Positions 24,975 to 33,646 of a stretch of 43,255 bases of DNA are shown in pieces. The notes beneath the pieces are model-generated. The model worked only from the letters and a program-made list of their open reading frames with translations, searched no databases and was not told the DNA's origin. The stretch comes from Candidatus Stygibacter australis (GTDB lineage: Bacteria > Cloacimonadota > Cloacimonadia > Cloacimonadales > TCS61): the NCBI GenBank assembly GCA_030765845.1, contig JAVCDJ010000059.1, positions 1 to 43,255 on the forward strand. Direction: 5' to 3'. Positions within the stretch are counted from its first letter, which is position 1. Every line of letters starts with the position of its first letter. Position numbers and translations under genes: made by a program.

Positions 24975-27146
24975 TTATTTCATCAGGATCATTTTCTTTG
25001 ATGTAGTATATTTTCCAAACTTTGTTTTGTAGAAATAAACTCCAGAAGGAACTTCTGAGCCATTATCATCAGTACCATTCCAGGTTACTGTGTTGATACC
25101 AGCTTCATAAGTTTCATTTGTCAGAGTTCTGATCTTCTGGCCTCTTACGTTGTAAACATCAATTCTTACATTACCAGCAGTTTCATTTCTGAACTGAATA
25201 GTAGTAGTAGGATTGAAAGGATTAGGATAATTTTTGATCTCTAATGGAACAGAAACAAGATCATTTTCATCAGTATCGTCACCAATACCAAAATAAATAC
25301 GCATTGCAGCATATTCAAATGTAGAGCCATTATTAAGACCATGCTGCTGGCTGTGGAATGATCCATAATCATTATCATCGAGGAAGAATAAATGAAGAAT
25401 ACCATATCCATCACCATCATCTTCAATTCTGTCACCAGGATAAGCAAAGCAGGGGATCATACCATCAAGTTCTTCAACATAAGTTTCACTGTTTACATTA
25501 GCATTCATAAAGATAGGATCACTCCATGTAGCACCCCAGTCATTGGAAACACATATAGCCATTTCTGGTTTTGCTACCCAGTCTTCGTAACCTTCCCATC
25601 CTTCATTAGCAGCTTTTGCCATCATTCCATCAACCCACATGTAAGCCATCCAGCCATTTTCTTCATTAGTAGTTAAATAATATTCATTATAATGGAAAGC
25701 ACTATCTTCATCATAATGGAAAATGGGCCAGTCTTCTGCCCAAAGAGGATAATGAGGAAGACTTGGATCATCATCTGGAGTAAATTCATCAATTTCACCA
25801 TCTTCATCCAGATCCCATGGTAATACGGGATTACTATCTGCAGGATTAGCACCCTGAGGATAAACATCAGCCTGAGTGAATTCTTCATTAACAAGATCAA
25901 AGGTGAAAGTTTTTGGATAGATCATGAATCTCAGTGGCCAGTAGTAACCTGGACCTGAACCGCTGTCAAAAGTAAGACCCATAGCACCAGCCCAGGTAAC
26001 AGCTGTATTACCATGAGTGGGAACCAGGTTAAAATGTCCAGTATGGATTATATCTTGATTTACAGAGGGATATGTATATGTGGGTGGATCTGTAGGATAT
26101 CCGGCAACGTTGTCTTCAAATAGATGCCATGTAATACCGTTCCATTCCCAGGAAGGATTCTCAACATCATATACCCAATCCTCATAATATTCCTGCCAGT
26201 TATCACCTTCACCATAATTATCATTGATAAAGCAGAACATCTTATCCTGCTGGTCAGGAGCAGCATCTCCAGCGACTCTGTAACCCATAAAGATAAGCTG
26301 GTTATCTATAACGCAGAAAGATTTGAAAGGACGATACCAGTACGGATCACCAGAATTCCAGGTATCCAGAACTGGAATTGTATTGTAGTTCCAATCCAGA
26401 TCACTTTGTGCACTTAAATCTAATTCATCAAAATCAGCATACATGATCATTACATTTTCTGAAGGATTAGCTTCTGTGCCATCCGCAGTCTGATGGTTGC
26501 TGGCAACGCAATAAATTCTCTGCTTGCCTGCTACTGGTGAAGGGCCAATAGCCAATTGGGGCCAGATAAATTCATCATCTACTGTAGGATCAAGATCATC
26601 TTGAACGTCAGAATCAAGAACTGTGATCACTGGATCTTTCCAGAGACCATGTCCCTGAATGATATGATAAAGGTCATAGATTGCAATACAATCATAAGTG
26701 TCAGTACCATCATCAAGAGCATAATGCCAGGTTCCGAATACATCTCCAGTTTCCTGATGTACTACTGCATCAGCATAGTAACCTGGGCTACCAATACCCT
26801 GAGAAGCTTGAACTACTCCCATATTATCAATGTAACTGTAACTGATCTCGCTGTTTCCAGCTTGATCTTTCACACGATACATGATATAAACGCCACCACC
26901 GTGATCTTCTGGTTGAAGAGCAATCGGAGTCTGGTTATAGCACTGGAAGTAATCTGCATAATTAGTTAACAGATCCTGTGGTGTTACCGACCATTCCCAT
27001 TCAGGAACGTCACGTGAAATAGTTTTTCGAGCAGGTGCAGATACTGAGCGATCTGGTGTAAACTTGTCCGTTTTCACCGGCATCAATTCTGCCCATAAGC
27101 TTACTACAAAAATAATAAGTAAACTGATTAATAATACTTTCTTCAT
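24975..27146 (-). CDS. T9SS-type secreted cargo, paralogue of the 705-residue protein
   Basis: Exported 723-residue protein. The signal peptide is MKKVLLISLLIIFVVSLWA. The body aligns along its length with the protein at 2869-4986, including HGGGVYIMYRVKDQAGNSE, the GPSPVAGKQRIY segment and FFLDDNDYGSFHS. It has an Asp-box (CVSNDWGATWSDPIF, near 530-545) and an acidic DLDEDGEIDE loop near 440. The C-terminus from NYPNPFNPTTTI near 638 (VRIDVYNVRGQKIR, SGVYFYKTKFGKYTTSKKMI) is a type A sorting domain. It is the last gene of the TonB-dependent receptor operon, 18 bases after the PorV-like gene, with TTAGGAGG before the ATG. Probable surface-attached binding or sensing protein; substrate unknown. 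Confidence 0.9.
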   Translation of the reverse strand: MKKVLLISLLIIFVVSLWAELMPVKTDKFTPDRSVSAPARKTISRDVPEWEWSVTPQDLLTNYADYFQCYNQTPIALQPEDHGGGVYIMYRVKDQAGNSEISYSYIDNMGVVQASQGIGSPGYYADAVVHQETGDVFGTWHYALDDGTDTYDCIAIYDLYHIIQGHGLWKDPVITVLDSDVQDDLDPTVDDEFIWPQLAIGPSPVAGKQRIYCVASNHQTADGTEANPSENVMIMYADFDELDLSAQSDLDWNYNTIPVLDTWNSGDPYWYRPFKSFCVIDNQLIFMGYRVAGDAAPDQQDKMFCFINDNYGEGDNWQEYYEDWVYDVENPSWEWNGITWHLFEDNVAGYPTDPPTYTYPSVNQDIIHTGHFNLVPTHGNTAVTWAGAMGLTFDSGSGPGYYWPLRFMIYPKTFTFDLVNEEFTQADVYPQGANPADSNPVLPWDLDEDGEIDEFTPDDDPSLPHYPLWAEDWPIFHYDEDSAFHYNEYYLTTNEENGWMAYMWVDGMMAKAANEGWEGYEDWVAKPEMAICVSNDWGATWSDPIFMNANVNSETYVEELDGMIPCFAYPGDRIEDDGDGYGILHLFFLDDNDYGSFHSQQHGLNNGSTFEYAAMRIYFGIGDDTDENDLVSVPLEIKNYPNPFNPTTTIQFRNETAGNVRIDVYNVRGQKIRTLTNETYEAGINTVTWNGTDDNGSEVPSGVYFYKTKFGKYTTSKKMILMK

Positions 27147-27164
27147 TTGTCCTCCTAAGATAAA

Positions 27165-28214
27165 TTAATATAACAATTTTATAGTGAAACGCTGTGGCGT
27201 TTCGATAAATGATTCGGTCAAATCTCCGAAATCAGAATATGAGTAATCGAGCATAATGATGAATGAACTGGTGGGAATGATGAATCCCATTCCACAACTG
27301 AAACCGGCAGCATCATATTCAAACTGATATCCACTTCTCAGGAAGAATTTCCCGATTTTATATTCAGCTCCAAGATTATAAGTTTCCTGGCGGTCAACAT
27401 AACTATCTAACTGCAAAGAAGCAAGCAGATATGAACTTTCATCCGGATTGCGGAAAACATCACCAGCAATAGCTAAAGAAAAATTCATTGGTAATTTGAA
27501 AGGCATCTCATCTCTATCTTCATCGATTAAGCCATCACCGTCATTATCCAGCAGGTCAAAAACGTCCTCGTCATATTGACCATCACCATCTTCATCGACG
27601 TCAAATTCCATGTCCGGTCCAAAATTCCTCATAGCCATACCAATAGTAATATTATTCCAACCAGTATTATAAAGAGTTCCCAGATCAAAGGCAAAAGAGC
27701 CCCAATCATATAAACCAGTGGCAACATATTCATCAAGTTCTTCTCTGATATATTTTACTGTAAAACCAAAAGAAAACTTATCTGTGAACTGGTTAGCATA
27801 GGAAAGTCCTGCTGCCAGATCATAGCAATTAAACATTTCGCCAGTAGGTCCAAATTGCTCCTCAGTAGTCACTTCCATTTCTGGCATGTGCAAATATGAC
27901 ATACTAAATGCCAGAACACCAAAATCATAGTAACGGGAAGCGGCAAAATATTCATGCTGAATGTCTGCTACCCATTCGGTGTGAGAATAGAATACCTGAT
28001 TTTGTGTGCTCAATGCAAGTCCTGCAGGATTCCAGTAAACTGATGAGATGTCATTAGTTACGGCAGTATAGGCCTCTCCCATTCCAATAGCACGAGCATC
28101 AATTCCTAATTTCAGGAATTGAACTCCCGCAGTTGCAGATTTTGGGAAAATATCCGCTGCCAGGAGCAGGGGTAATAATACTACCAATGTGATTATTAAT
28201 AATTTCTTTTTCAT
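27165..28214 (-). CDS. PorV-like outer-membrane protein with an acidic calcium-loop insert
   Basis: Exported 349-residue protein with signal peptide MKKKLLIITLVVLLPLLLAA. The N-terminal mature part, FLKLGIDARAIGMGEAYTAV followed by SSVYWNPAGLA, is the classic PorV/UPF0164 signature. Strong beta strands continue to the C-terminal RFTIKLLY. Unlike ordinary PorV, residues about 204-240 hold two acidic DxDxDG-type loops (DVDEDGDGQYDED and DNDGDGLIDEDRDE) that resemble thrombospondin type 3 or EF-hand calcium loops, probably in an extracellular loop. The gene lies between the 1024-residue surface protein and the T9SS cargo, so a dedicated carrier or docking role for these is plausible. Confidence 0.87.
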   Translation of the reverse strand: MKKKLLIITLVVLLPLLLAADIFPKSATAGVQFLKLGIDARAIGMGEAYTAVTNDISSVYWNPAGLALSTQNQVFYSHTEWVADIQHEYFAASRYYDFGVLAFSMSYLHMPEMEVTTEEQFGPTGEMFNCYDLAAGLSYANQFTDKFSFGFTVKYIREELDEYVATGLYDWGSFAFDLGTLYNTGWNNITIGMAMRNFGPDMEFDVDEDGDGQYDEDVFDLLDNDGDGLIDEDRDEMPFKLPMNFSLAIAGDVFRNPDESSYLLASLQLDSYVDRQETYNLGAEYKIGKFFLRSGYQFEYDAAGFSCGMGFIIPTSSFIIMLDYSYSDFGDLTESFIETPQRFTIKLLY

Positions 28215-28224
28215 GATTCACCCC

Positions 28225-31200
28225 CTACTTTATTATGACAAACTTGCCGACTTTCTTATCGCCGGAATCTTTGTCTTTTACTGAGAATAGATAAACACCT
28301 GGGGCAATGATCTGATTATGCCTTGATAAAAGATTCCAGGCATGAATTCCACCAGCAGCCTGAGCTTCATTAGCAGCTTTGGATACTGTCAGGATATCTT
28401 CGTAATTCTCGTTACCATTATGCTCCAATTGATCAACCAGGTCTCCTGCCAGAGTCCATATCTTGATCGTGCATCTTTCTGGAAGATTAACAAACCATAA
28501 CCTGCGACTCTTATCACCTTTATTATCTGTATCATACTTGCCATCAAACTTGCTGAAACCTATATAAGGATTCGGTACTACATAAATATTATCCATAGCA
28601 CTATTAGAAGCGGGTCCAGGGAAGAATATCTTCATGTTTGCATCAGCATCTCTGGCAGATTCCAGTACAGGTATATCCAATGAAGGCATACCTCTATCCC
28701 AGGATGATACTGCCACGTAATATTCAATGCCTTTGGGTGGATGATTGATAGTTTCAGTATAATAACGACGGGCAAGTCTATCTTTTCGCAGCTTTGCGAT
28801 TTTTACTTCATCATCTATATTTGATTGACCAAGGTGATTTGAGATTGGAATTAACCTGTCATCATAGAGTTCAAGATATACATCGTCACTGACATCAGGA
28901 TGTTTAAATAATAATGCCTGATCATTAAATGATTTGCCTACTGCCTCAGTAGCTGCTGTTGCTGCATCCATCTGATAATTATACAAAGGTGCACCATAAA
29001 CAGTTATACCATCATTAAAATCATCTATGGTATAAGGAATAAGGTCATATAGCTCATTAAAATGATAATAACTTGTATCTGCTTCAGTAATTTGATGAGC
29101 ATCAGGGAGTCCTTTATCAATACCCAGGTCTCCACCAAAATCCAGGAAAAATTCAGTACTATAATTTACCATATAGTCTTCATAATCCTGATCAGTTTCA
29201 AACTTATCCCAGCGTCCTTTCTGCATCCAGTATTCCTGAGAACCACTTCCTGATCTTCCCCAGAGTGAATAGCCCTGGAAATCATGACGAAGCCTGTAAC
29301 CTGTCCAGGGATTCAGATAGGCATTAATATTGCGATTTGCTTCTATATCTGTATAAGCTTCCAGGTCTTCATCCCAAACATAAGGAGCAAATTCATGAGG
29401 ACAATCTTCTCTAAATTGAGGATCATTTTCCCAGACGGTCATATAGCTATTAAGAGTTGAGAGTGTATCTTCTACCTGCCAGCCAATCTGCTGAATTTTA
29501 ATTGTTTTTGTATCTATATTATCAATTTCAGAGCGGTTATCCCAATATACATTAATTGAATTTCCGGTCTCTGATAATTCACCAAACATCATAGGAATCT
29601 CTGGTGGTTCCGGCGGAATATAATGAATAAATGTATCTGGTTGAGTAACAGTTATCAAATCCTGTGCCTGTCCATAAGTATCCTTGGCATGAATTGATGT
29701 CTGCATCAGATCAAGTCGGGAATCTCCAGGAAATACTGCCACAACAATCTTCATTGTTTTACCAGGTGCCAGATTCCAGCGTTTGTAGTAGTTTCCTTCA
29801 TCATCTGTCTCATTATATTCAGGAGTATCTGGCAGAGCACCATAAAATCCAAACAAATAACGTGTATCCAATCCACCAGATGCTTCCTGAGCATTGGGCT
29901 GATCTCTTAGAGAAGTATATTTATCATCATTAGGGTTTATATTAGTTAATAACCAGTATTTCTCATTTGCTGTTGTAGTAGGATTAATATCTAAAGGATC
30001 TGAATCATCAGGGCCATCACCAACATCCCATGTCCAGCAGGCAAATTCCAGAATATCAGGATCAGGAGTACAAACTCTTGAACCGATCAAACCGGTTGTA
30101 AGACCATTATCACCATCAAAATCTTTGGTGTAGGCAAATTCATATCCAGGTCCAGCCACGTAGGAACTGTAATCATCAGAATGCACATTATCCCAGGCTT
30201 GAGGTCCCACATCAGAATCCATATAAACACCCATGGCACAATCAAATAATGTATCCTCATAGGTACTGGTAAAATTCATATTAGTAATATCAAATTCCAC
30301 ATAAACCAGATTTTTTATATGTTCATAACTCCACTGGTAACTAAGCTGTCTTACTCTTACTTTCAGTGGAAAATGATCAGATGAACCCTTGCTGTCTCCC
30401 CAGTCACGTTCAGTAGATGTACCAAAAGGACTATAGTCATAATAATAGGCAATAAAATCCTGCTCTGATACCGGATATCCATCTTCATCAAGTAAGCCAT
30501 CGCCATCATCATCATGTGCTTTTGTAAAGCAGAATACATCATTACTGGGATCCTGAGAAAGATCAACAAAACCCAGTGGGAACCAGATTTCTTCATTATT
30601 TATTACTGGTCCAAACTCTATAGGATTCAATTCGTGAAGATACATTCCTCCGTAACCTGAAAAGGCAATTGGTAATTCATCAGCAACTCTAAATGGGAAA
30701 GCAAAGCCAACGGGATCTTCATCAATCCGTCCATCACCATCATCATCTTCACCACGACGCTGCTTTCTGATTGAAGTGGTCGCTACAACGTCTTCACTGT
30801 TATAATCATTATACATCTGCCCCAATGGAGAAGTTTCCAGCGGATTATATGCCGGTAGAAATTCCTTTAGATCAAGGTCTCCATCAAAACCTACTGTCAC
30901 TAAAGTATCAATTACCAGTTCCAGATCCTCTGTCCATTCATCAGAACCTTCAGGGATTACGTCATTTTCATCTTCAGGATCTTCTGCCCAATACAGCTTC
31001 TGTCCCAAACCGTTTCGTCTAATTTTCTTTGCTCCAAACCATAGTGCTCCACGATAGAGATAATCTATGCCGCTACCACCCGGATACTCGAGTGAAGGCC
31101 ACTCAGGGGTGATGTCTCCACCAGAACCAAAAAAACCATAGTTACTGATACGTAACCAGATATTTCCAACATTGTGGTAACGGACAAGATCGAGCTTCTT

Positions 31201-31299
31201 TCCAGAAGCAGGTTCTACCAGGGCTTTGGCATATAATACGCCAAAAGCTATTAGCAAAATGAGGCAAATTACAAATATCCTGGTTCTCAGTAAATTCAT
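28225..31299 (-). CDS. Large (1024 aa) exported protein with calcium loops and a C-terminal PNPY-type domain
   Basis: I choose the ATG at 31299, which follows GGAGGAAAG, over the in-frame ATG at 31314. The signal peptide is about MNLLRTRIFVICLILLIAFG. Residues 30-100 carry VRYHNVGNIWLRISNYGFFG, a segment I associate with long uncharacterised proteins of FCB bacteria. Two acidic loops (EDDDGDGRIDEDPVG near 181-195 and DDDGDGLLDEDG near 260) look like calcium sites. The end, VVPNPYIGFSKF near 905, then IKIWTLAGDLVDQL, PGVYLFSVKD and VGKFVIIK, is a FlgD-like or sorting-type domain. It follows tonB by 19 bases and precedes the PorV-like gene by 10. No enzyme motif is recognised; it is probably an extracellular partner of the receptor complex. 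Confidence 0.8.
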   Translation of the reverse strand: MNLLRTRIFVICLILLIAFGVLYAKALVEPASGKKLDLVRYHNVGNIWLRISNYGFFGSGGDITPEWPSLEYPGGSGIDYLYRGALWFGAKKIRRNGLGQKLYWAEDPEDENDVIPEGSDEWTEDLELVIDTLVTVGFDGDLDLKEFLPAYNPLETSPLGQMYNDYNSEDVVATTSIRKQRRGEDDDGDGRIDEDPVGFAFPFRVADELPIAFSGYGGMYLHELNPIEFGPVINNEEIWFPLGFVDLSQDPSNDVFCFTKAHDDDGDGLLDEDGYPVSEQDFIAYYYDYSPFGTSTERDWGDSKGSSDHFPLKVRVRQLSYQWSYEHIKNLVYVEFDITNMNFTSTYEDTLFDCAMGVYMDSDVGPQAWDNVHSDDYSSYVAGPGYEFAYTKDFDGDNGLTTGLIGSRVCTPDPDILEFACWTWDVGDGPDDSDPLDINPTTTANEKYWLLTNINPNDDKYTSLRDQPNAQEASGGLDTRYLFGFYGALPDTPEYNETDDEGNYYKRWNLAPGKTMKIVVAVFPGDSRLDLMQTSIHAKDTYGQAQDLITVTQPDTFIHYIPPEPPEIPMMFGELSETGNSINVYWDNRSEIDNIDTKTIKIQQIGWQVEDTLSTLNSYMTVWENDPQFREDCPHEFAPYVWDEDLEAYTDIEANRNINAYLNPWTGYRLRHDFQGYSLWGRSGSGSQEYWMQKGRWDKFETDQDYEDYMVNYSTEFFLDFGGDLGIDKGLPDAHQITEADTSYYHFNELYDLIPYTIDDFNDGITVYGAPLYNYQMDAATAATEAVGKSFNDQALLFKHPDVSDDVYLELYDDRLIPISNHLGQSNIDDEVKIAKLRKDRLARRYYTETINHPPKGIEYYVAVSSWDRGMPSLDIPVLESARDADANMKIFFPGPASNSAMDNIYVVPNPYIGFSKFDGKYDTDNKGDKSRRLWFVNLPERCTIKIWTLAGDLVDQLEHNGNENYEDILTVSKAANEAQAAGGIHAWNLLSRHNQIIAPGVYLFSVKDKDSGDKKVGKFVIIK

Positions 31300-31318
31300 A
31301 TATCTTTCCTCCATTGTC

Positions 31319-31966
31319 TTAATTTTCTAAATAGAAGTTCACGGGAAATGTTACCCAGACAGCAATGGCTTTACCATTCGTCTTTGCTGGTTCAAATTCC
31401 AGTTGACGTGCATATTCAATAGCAGCTTCATCCAGACCGCCTGGTCCGGGTAAAACTGATTTTTTTACATCTATTGCCCCAATTTTACCGCTACGGAGCA
31501 CTTCCAGTTCCAATATTACTGTACCCTGGATATTTGCTTCTTTGGCAAATTTGGGATATCTCAGTGGCGCTTCATTCAACTTTTTGGGGGGTTCATCGTA
31601 ATATATGAATTCTTTAGGTGTAGTATTCCAGCCATCAGGTTTTGCGATCTCTTCATACGGATCTAAAGTTGTCTTATCTATAGTATCCAGTTCCATCAAT
31701 TCATCATCATCATCATCATCTGATAATTGATCATCGATCACGATCTGGATCTGTGGTTTAATTTGTGTCTCCGGTGGTTTGATCTTCTCTTTGATCTCTG
31801 GTGGGATCTCAATAGCTTCAGTAGTTTTCACCTCTGCTTTATATGCTTTGATTTCAATATTTGGTGATACCAGAAAGGCAAATAAAATTAATAATATAGC
31901 TAAACTGAAAGCTTTGTCATAGTAGCTGTTGGCTACGTCTTTCCAATCCTGATATTTTCTTTCCAT
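31319..31966 (-). CDS. tonB: TonB-family energy transducer
   Basis: Inner-membrane protein of 215 residues that carries proton-motive energy from ExbB/ExbD to the outer-membrane receptor. A short cytoplasmic start is followed by one transmembrane helix (about 19-36, FSLAILLILFAFLVSP). The periplasmic linker is Pro/Lys/Glu-rich (IPPEIKEKIKPPETQIKPQI) with a run of six aspartates encoded by a GAT trinucleotide repeat. The C-terminal TonB domain (about 125-215) has the RYPKFAKEANIQGTVILELEV core and EYARQLEFEPAKTNGKAIAVWVTFPVNF. It begins five bases after exbD, fixing its place in the motor operon. Confidence 0.95.
   Translation of the reverse strand: MERKYQDWKDVANSYYDKAFSLAILLILFAFLVSPNIEIKAYKAEVKTTEAIEIPPEIKEKIKPPETQIKPQIQIVIDDQLSDDDDDDELMELDTIDKTTLDPYEEIAKPDGWNTTPKEFIYYDEPPKKLNEAPLRYPKFAKEANIQGTVILELEVLRSGKIGAIDVKKSVLPGPGGLDEAAIEYARQLEFEPAKTNGKAIAVWVTFPVNFYLEN
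31701..31720 (-). repeat. GAT trinucleotide repeat in the tonB linker
   Basis: Six full TCA units on the plus strand (GAT on the coding strand) encode the poly-Asp run. Gain or loss of units would change linker length without a frameshift. Confidence 0.85.
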
Positions 31967-31971
31967 ATCCG

Positions 31972-32379
31972 TTACCTCTTCAGTTTAGCTTCAAATTGTA
32001 CCCGCAGAGCATTCGCATCCTTGAGTTGATTTAATATATCTGACATGATACCGTAGTTTGTATCTTTATCTGTCCGGAAACAGGTTATGGTATTGATATC
32101 TTCTGCCAGTTTCTGCTGCATTATCACACTCACCTGGGGAATTTCCACAGCATAATCATCAATCGTAATAGTTCCCGTGCGGTTCACATAGATAGTAGTA
32201 GCATGTTTGCGAGGAATCTTTTGGATTTCTTTTGCTTTTGGCAGGATCACATCTAAACCTTTCTCTTTTACAAATACCGTACTTACCATAAAAAATAACA
32301 GCAAGAGAAATGAGATATCTCCCATGGATGTTGTAGGTATCTGTGTCTCAGGTTTTGCATTACGTCTAACTTTTGCCAT
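31972..32379 (-). CDS. exbD: ExbD/TolR-family motor subunit, second copy
   Basis: Inner-membrane protein of 135 residues: short basic N-terminus (MAKVRRNAKPETQIPTTS), one transmembrane helix with the proton-conducting Asp (MGDISFLLLLFFMVSTVF, Asp at about 21), and a periplasmic domain (IYVNRTGTITIDDYAV, then CFRTDKDTNYGIMSDILNQL). It differs enough from the neighbouring copy to be a distinct subunit. In FCB bacteria two ExbD genes commonly follow one exbB. Nine bases separate it from the upstream exbD. Confidence 0.95.
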   Translation of the reverse strand: MAKVRRNAKPETQIPTTSMGDISFLLLLFFMVSTVFVKEKGLDVILPKAKEIQKIPRKHATTIYVNRTGTITIDDYAVEIPQVSVIMQQKLAEDINTITCFRTDKDTNYGIMSDILNQLKDANALRVQFEAKLKR

Positions 32380-32388
32380 AATACCTTC

Positions 32389-32796
32389 CTAGTTAGTGGA
32401 TAACGAGATTTTTTCTGCTCCCGCTGCCTGTAAAAGGTCAAGAACCCTTACCATGTAATCATAATTGCTTTTTCTATCAGTTTTTAAAGAGATAACCATA
32501 TCAGGGTTACCCTTTACTTTATTCCGAATTACTTTCTCAAGGTCTTCCAGAGGGACTTCTTCTTCGTTTACAGCTACCAGTCCGTCTTTATTGATCCAGA
32601 CCTTGGTGAGATTTTCATCTTTGATCTTTGCCTTTTGCTGGGTCGGATCGCTCGCTGGAGGTAACACCAGACCTAATCCCTTTTTGATATCAAAGGTAGT
32701 GGTTGATAAGAAGAAAACCAGAAGCAGGAATGATATATCAGACGTAGATGTTGTCGGAATACCACCCAGATTCTTTCTTTTCCTGCCTAATTTCAT
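32389..32796 (-). CDS. exbD: ExbD/TolR-family motor subunit, first copy
   Basis: Also 135 residues, with the same plan: MKLGRKRKNLGGIPTTSTSD, helix DISFLLLVFFLSTTTFD carrying the conserved Asp at about 20, then a periplasmic domain (LTKVWINKDGLVAVNEEEVP, VISLKTDRKSNYDYMVRVLDLL). It would pair with ExbB as proton-driven rotor or stator with TonB. It lies 14 bases after exbB. Confidence 0.95.
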   Translation of the reverse strand: MKLGRKRKNLGGIPTTSTSDISFLLLVFFLSTTTFDIKKGLGLVLPPASDPTQQKAKIKDENLTKVWINKDGLVAVNEEEVPLEDLEKVIRNKVKGNPDMVISLKTDRKSNYDYMVRVLDLLQAAGAEKISLSTN

Positions 32797-32810
32797 CTTT
32801 GCACCCCCTG

Positions 32811-33617
32811 TTAATTCTCAATCAGGGTTTCCACAACCTTCTCTGAACCTCTCTGCATATCAAGAACTATACCATCTACATTACCAAGAAGTAGATTATT
32901 AAAAAACTGTACAGGGATTGCCACTGCCAATCCGGCAGCAGAAGTAATCAAAGCTACATTAATACCACTTGCCACAATAGTAGGATCCACTTCACCAGCT
33001 TTGGCAATAGCATCAAATGCCTGGATCATGCCCACAAGAGTTCCAAAGAATCCCAGCATCGGTGCCAGATTAATAACTGTGGACATTGGTACAAAACCCT
33101 TTTCCAGAAATGCCATCTCGATGGTTCCTGCGCTTTCCATAGCCTTTTCAACAGCATCCACTCCGCGATCTGCTTTCAATAGACCTGCATGGATTATAGC
33201 TGCTACTGGTCCCTTGGTTTTAGCGCACACATTTGCTGCATCCTGGTACTTTTTTTCCTTAAGTAAAGGTATAATTTTATCAAATAAGGCATTAATATTG
33301 ATTCTGGCATATGATAAGGCAATAATCTTATATATTATAACTGCTATTGCCCATATAAGAAGAACCAGAATCGGCCACATGGCGAATCCACCATCAAGGA
33401 ACAGATCTACAAATCCGCTTCCAACCAGACTTCTGGCAAATGCTTCAAATCCACCTACCTGGGGAGATTCATCAAACATCATCTCCTCATTTGCTGCTGA
33501 TGTAGTTTCTGTTATTCCTGTTGCATTATTCTCTACATCCTGGGCATAAAGACTCACTCCGAAAAGTAATGTTAAGATTGTTACCATCATGAAGAGATTC
33601 AAAAACCTTTTCTTCAT
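32811..33617 (-). CDS. exbB: ExbB/TolQ/MotA-family proton channel with signal-like N-terminus
   Basis: Inner-membrane proton channel subunit of 268 residues. An N-terminal hydrophobic segment resembling a cleavable signal (MKKRFLNLFMMVTILTLLFG...YAQ), typical of ExbB in Bacteroidetes-type bacteria, precedes a Glu/Asn-rich linker. The MotA_TolQ_ExbB core follows: helix around 80-98 (MWPILVLLIWAIAVIIYKII), then two C-terminal helices with LAPMLGFFGTLVGMIQAF and ALITSAAGLAVAIPVQFF that line the channel. It follows the receptor gene by 29 bases, with TTTAGGAGG before the ATG. Confidence 0.96.
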   Translation of the reverse strand: MKKRFLNLFMMVTILTLLFGVSLYAQDVENNATGITETTSAANEEMMFDESPQVGGFEAFARSLVGSGFVDLFLDGGFAMWPILVLLIWAIAVIIYKIIALSYARININALFDKIIPLLKEKKYQDAANVCAKTKGPVAAIIHAGLLKADRGVDAVEKAMESAGTIEMAFLEKGFVPMSTVINLAPMLGFFGTLVGMIQAFDAIAKAGEVDPTIVASGINVALITSAAGLAVAIPVQFFNNLLLGNVDGIVLDMQRGSEKVVETLIEN

Positions 33618-33646
33618 TATATCCTCCTAAATATTATTCTCTTTTT

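Noticed and set aside
31300-31314. Upstream ATG (31314) as the start of the large exported protein
   Set aside because: It would place the GGAGG ribosome binding site inside the coding region; the ATG at 31299 has ideal spacing and a better signal peptide.
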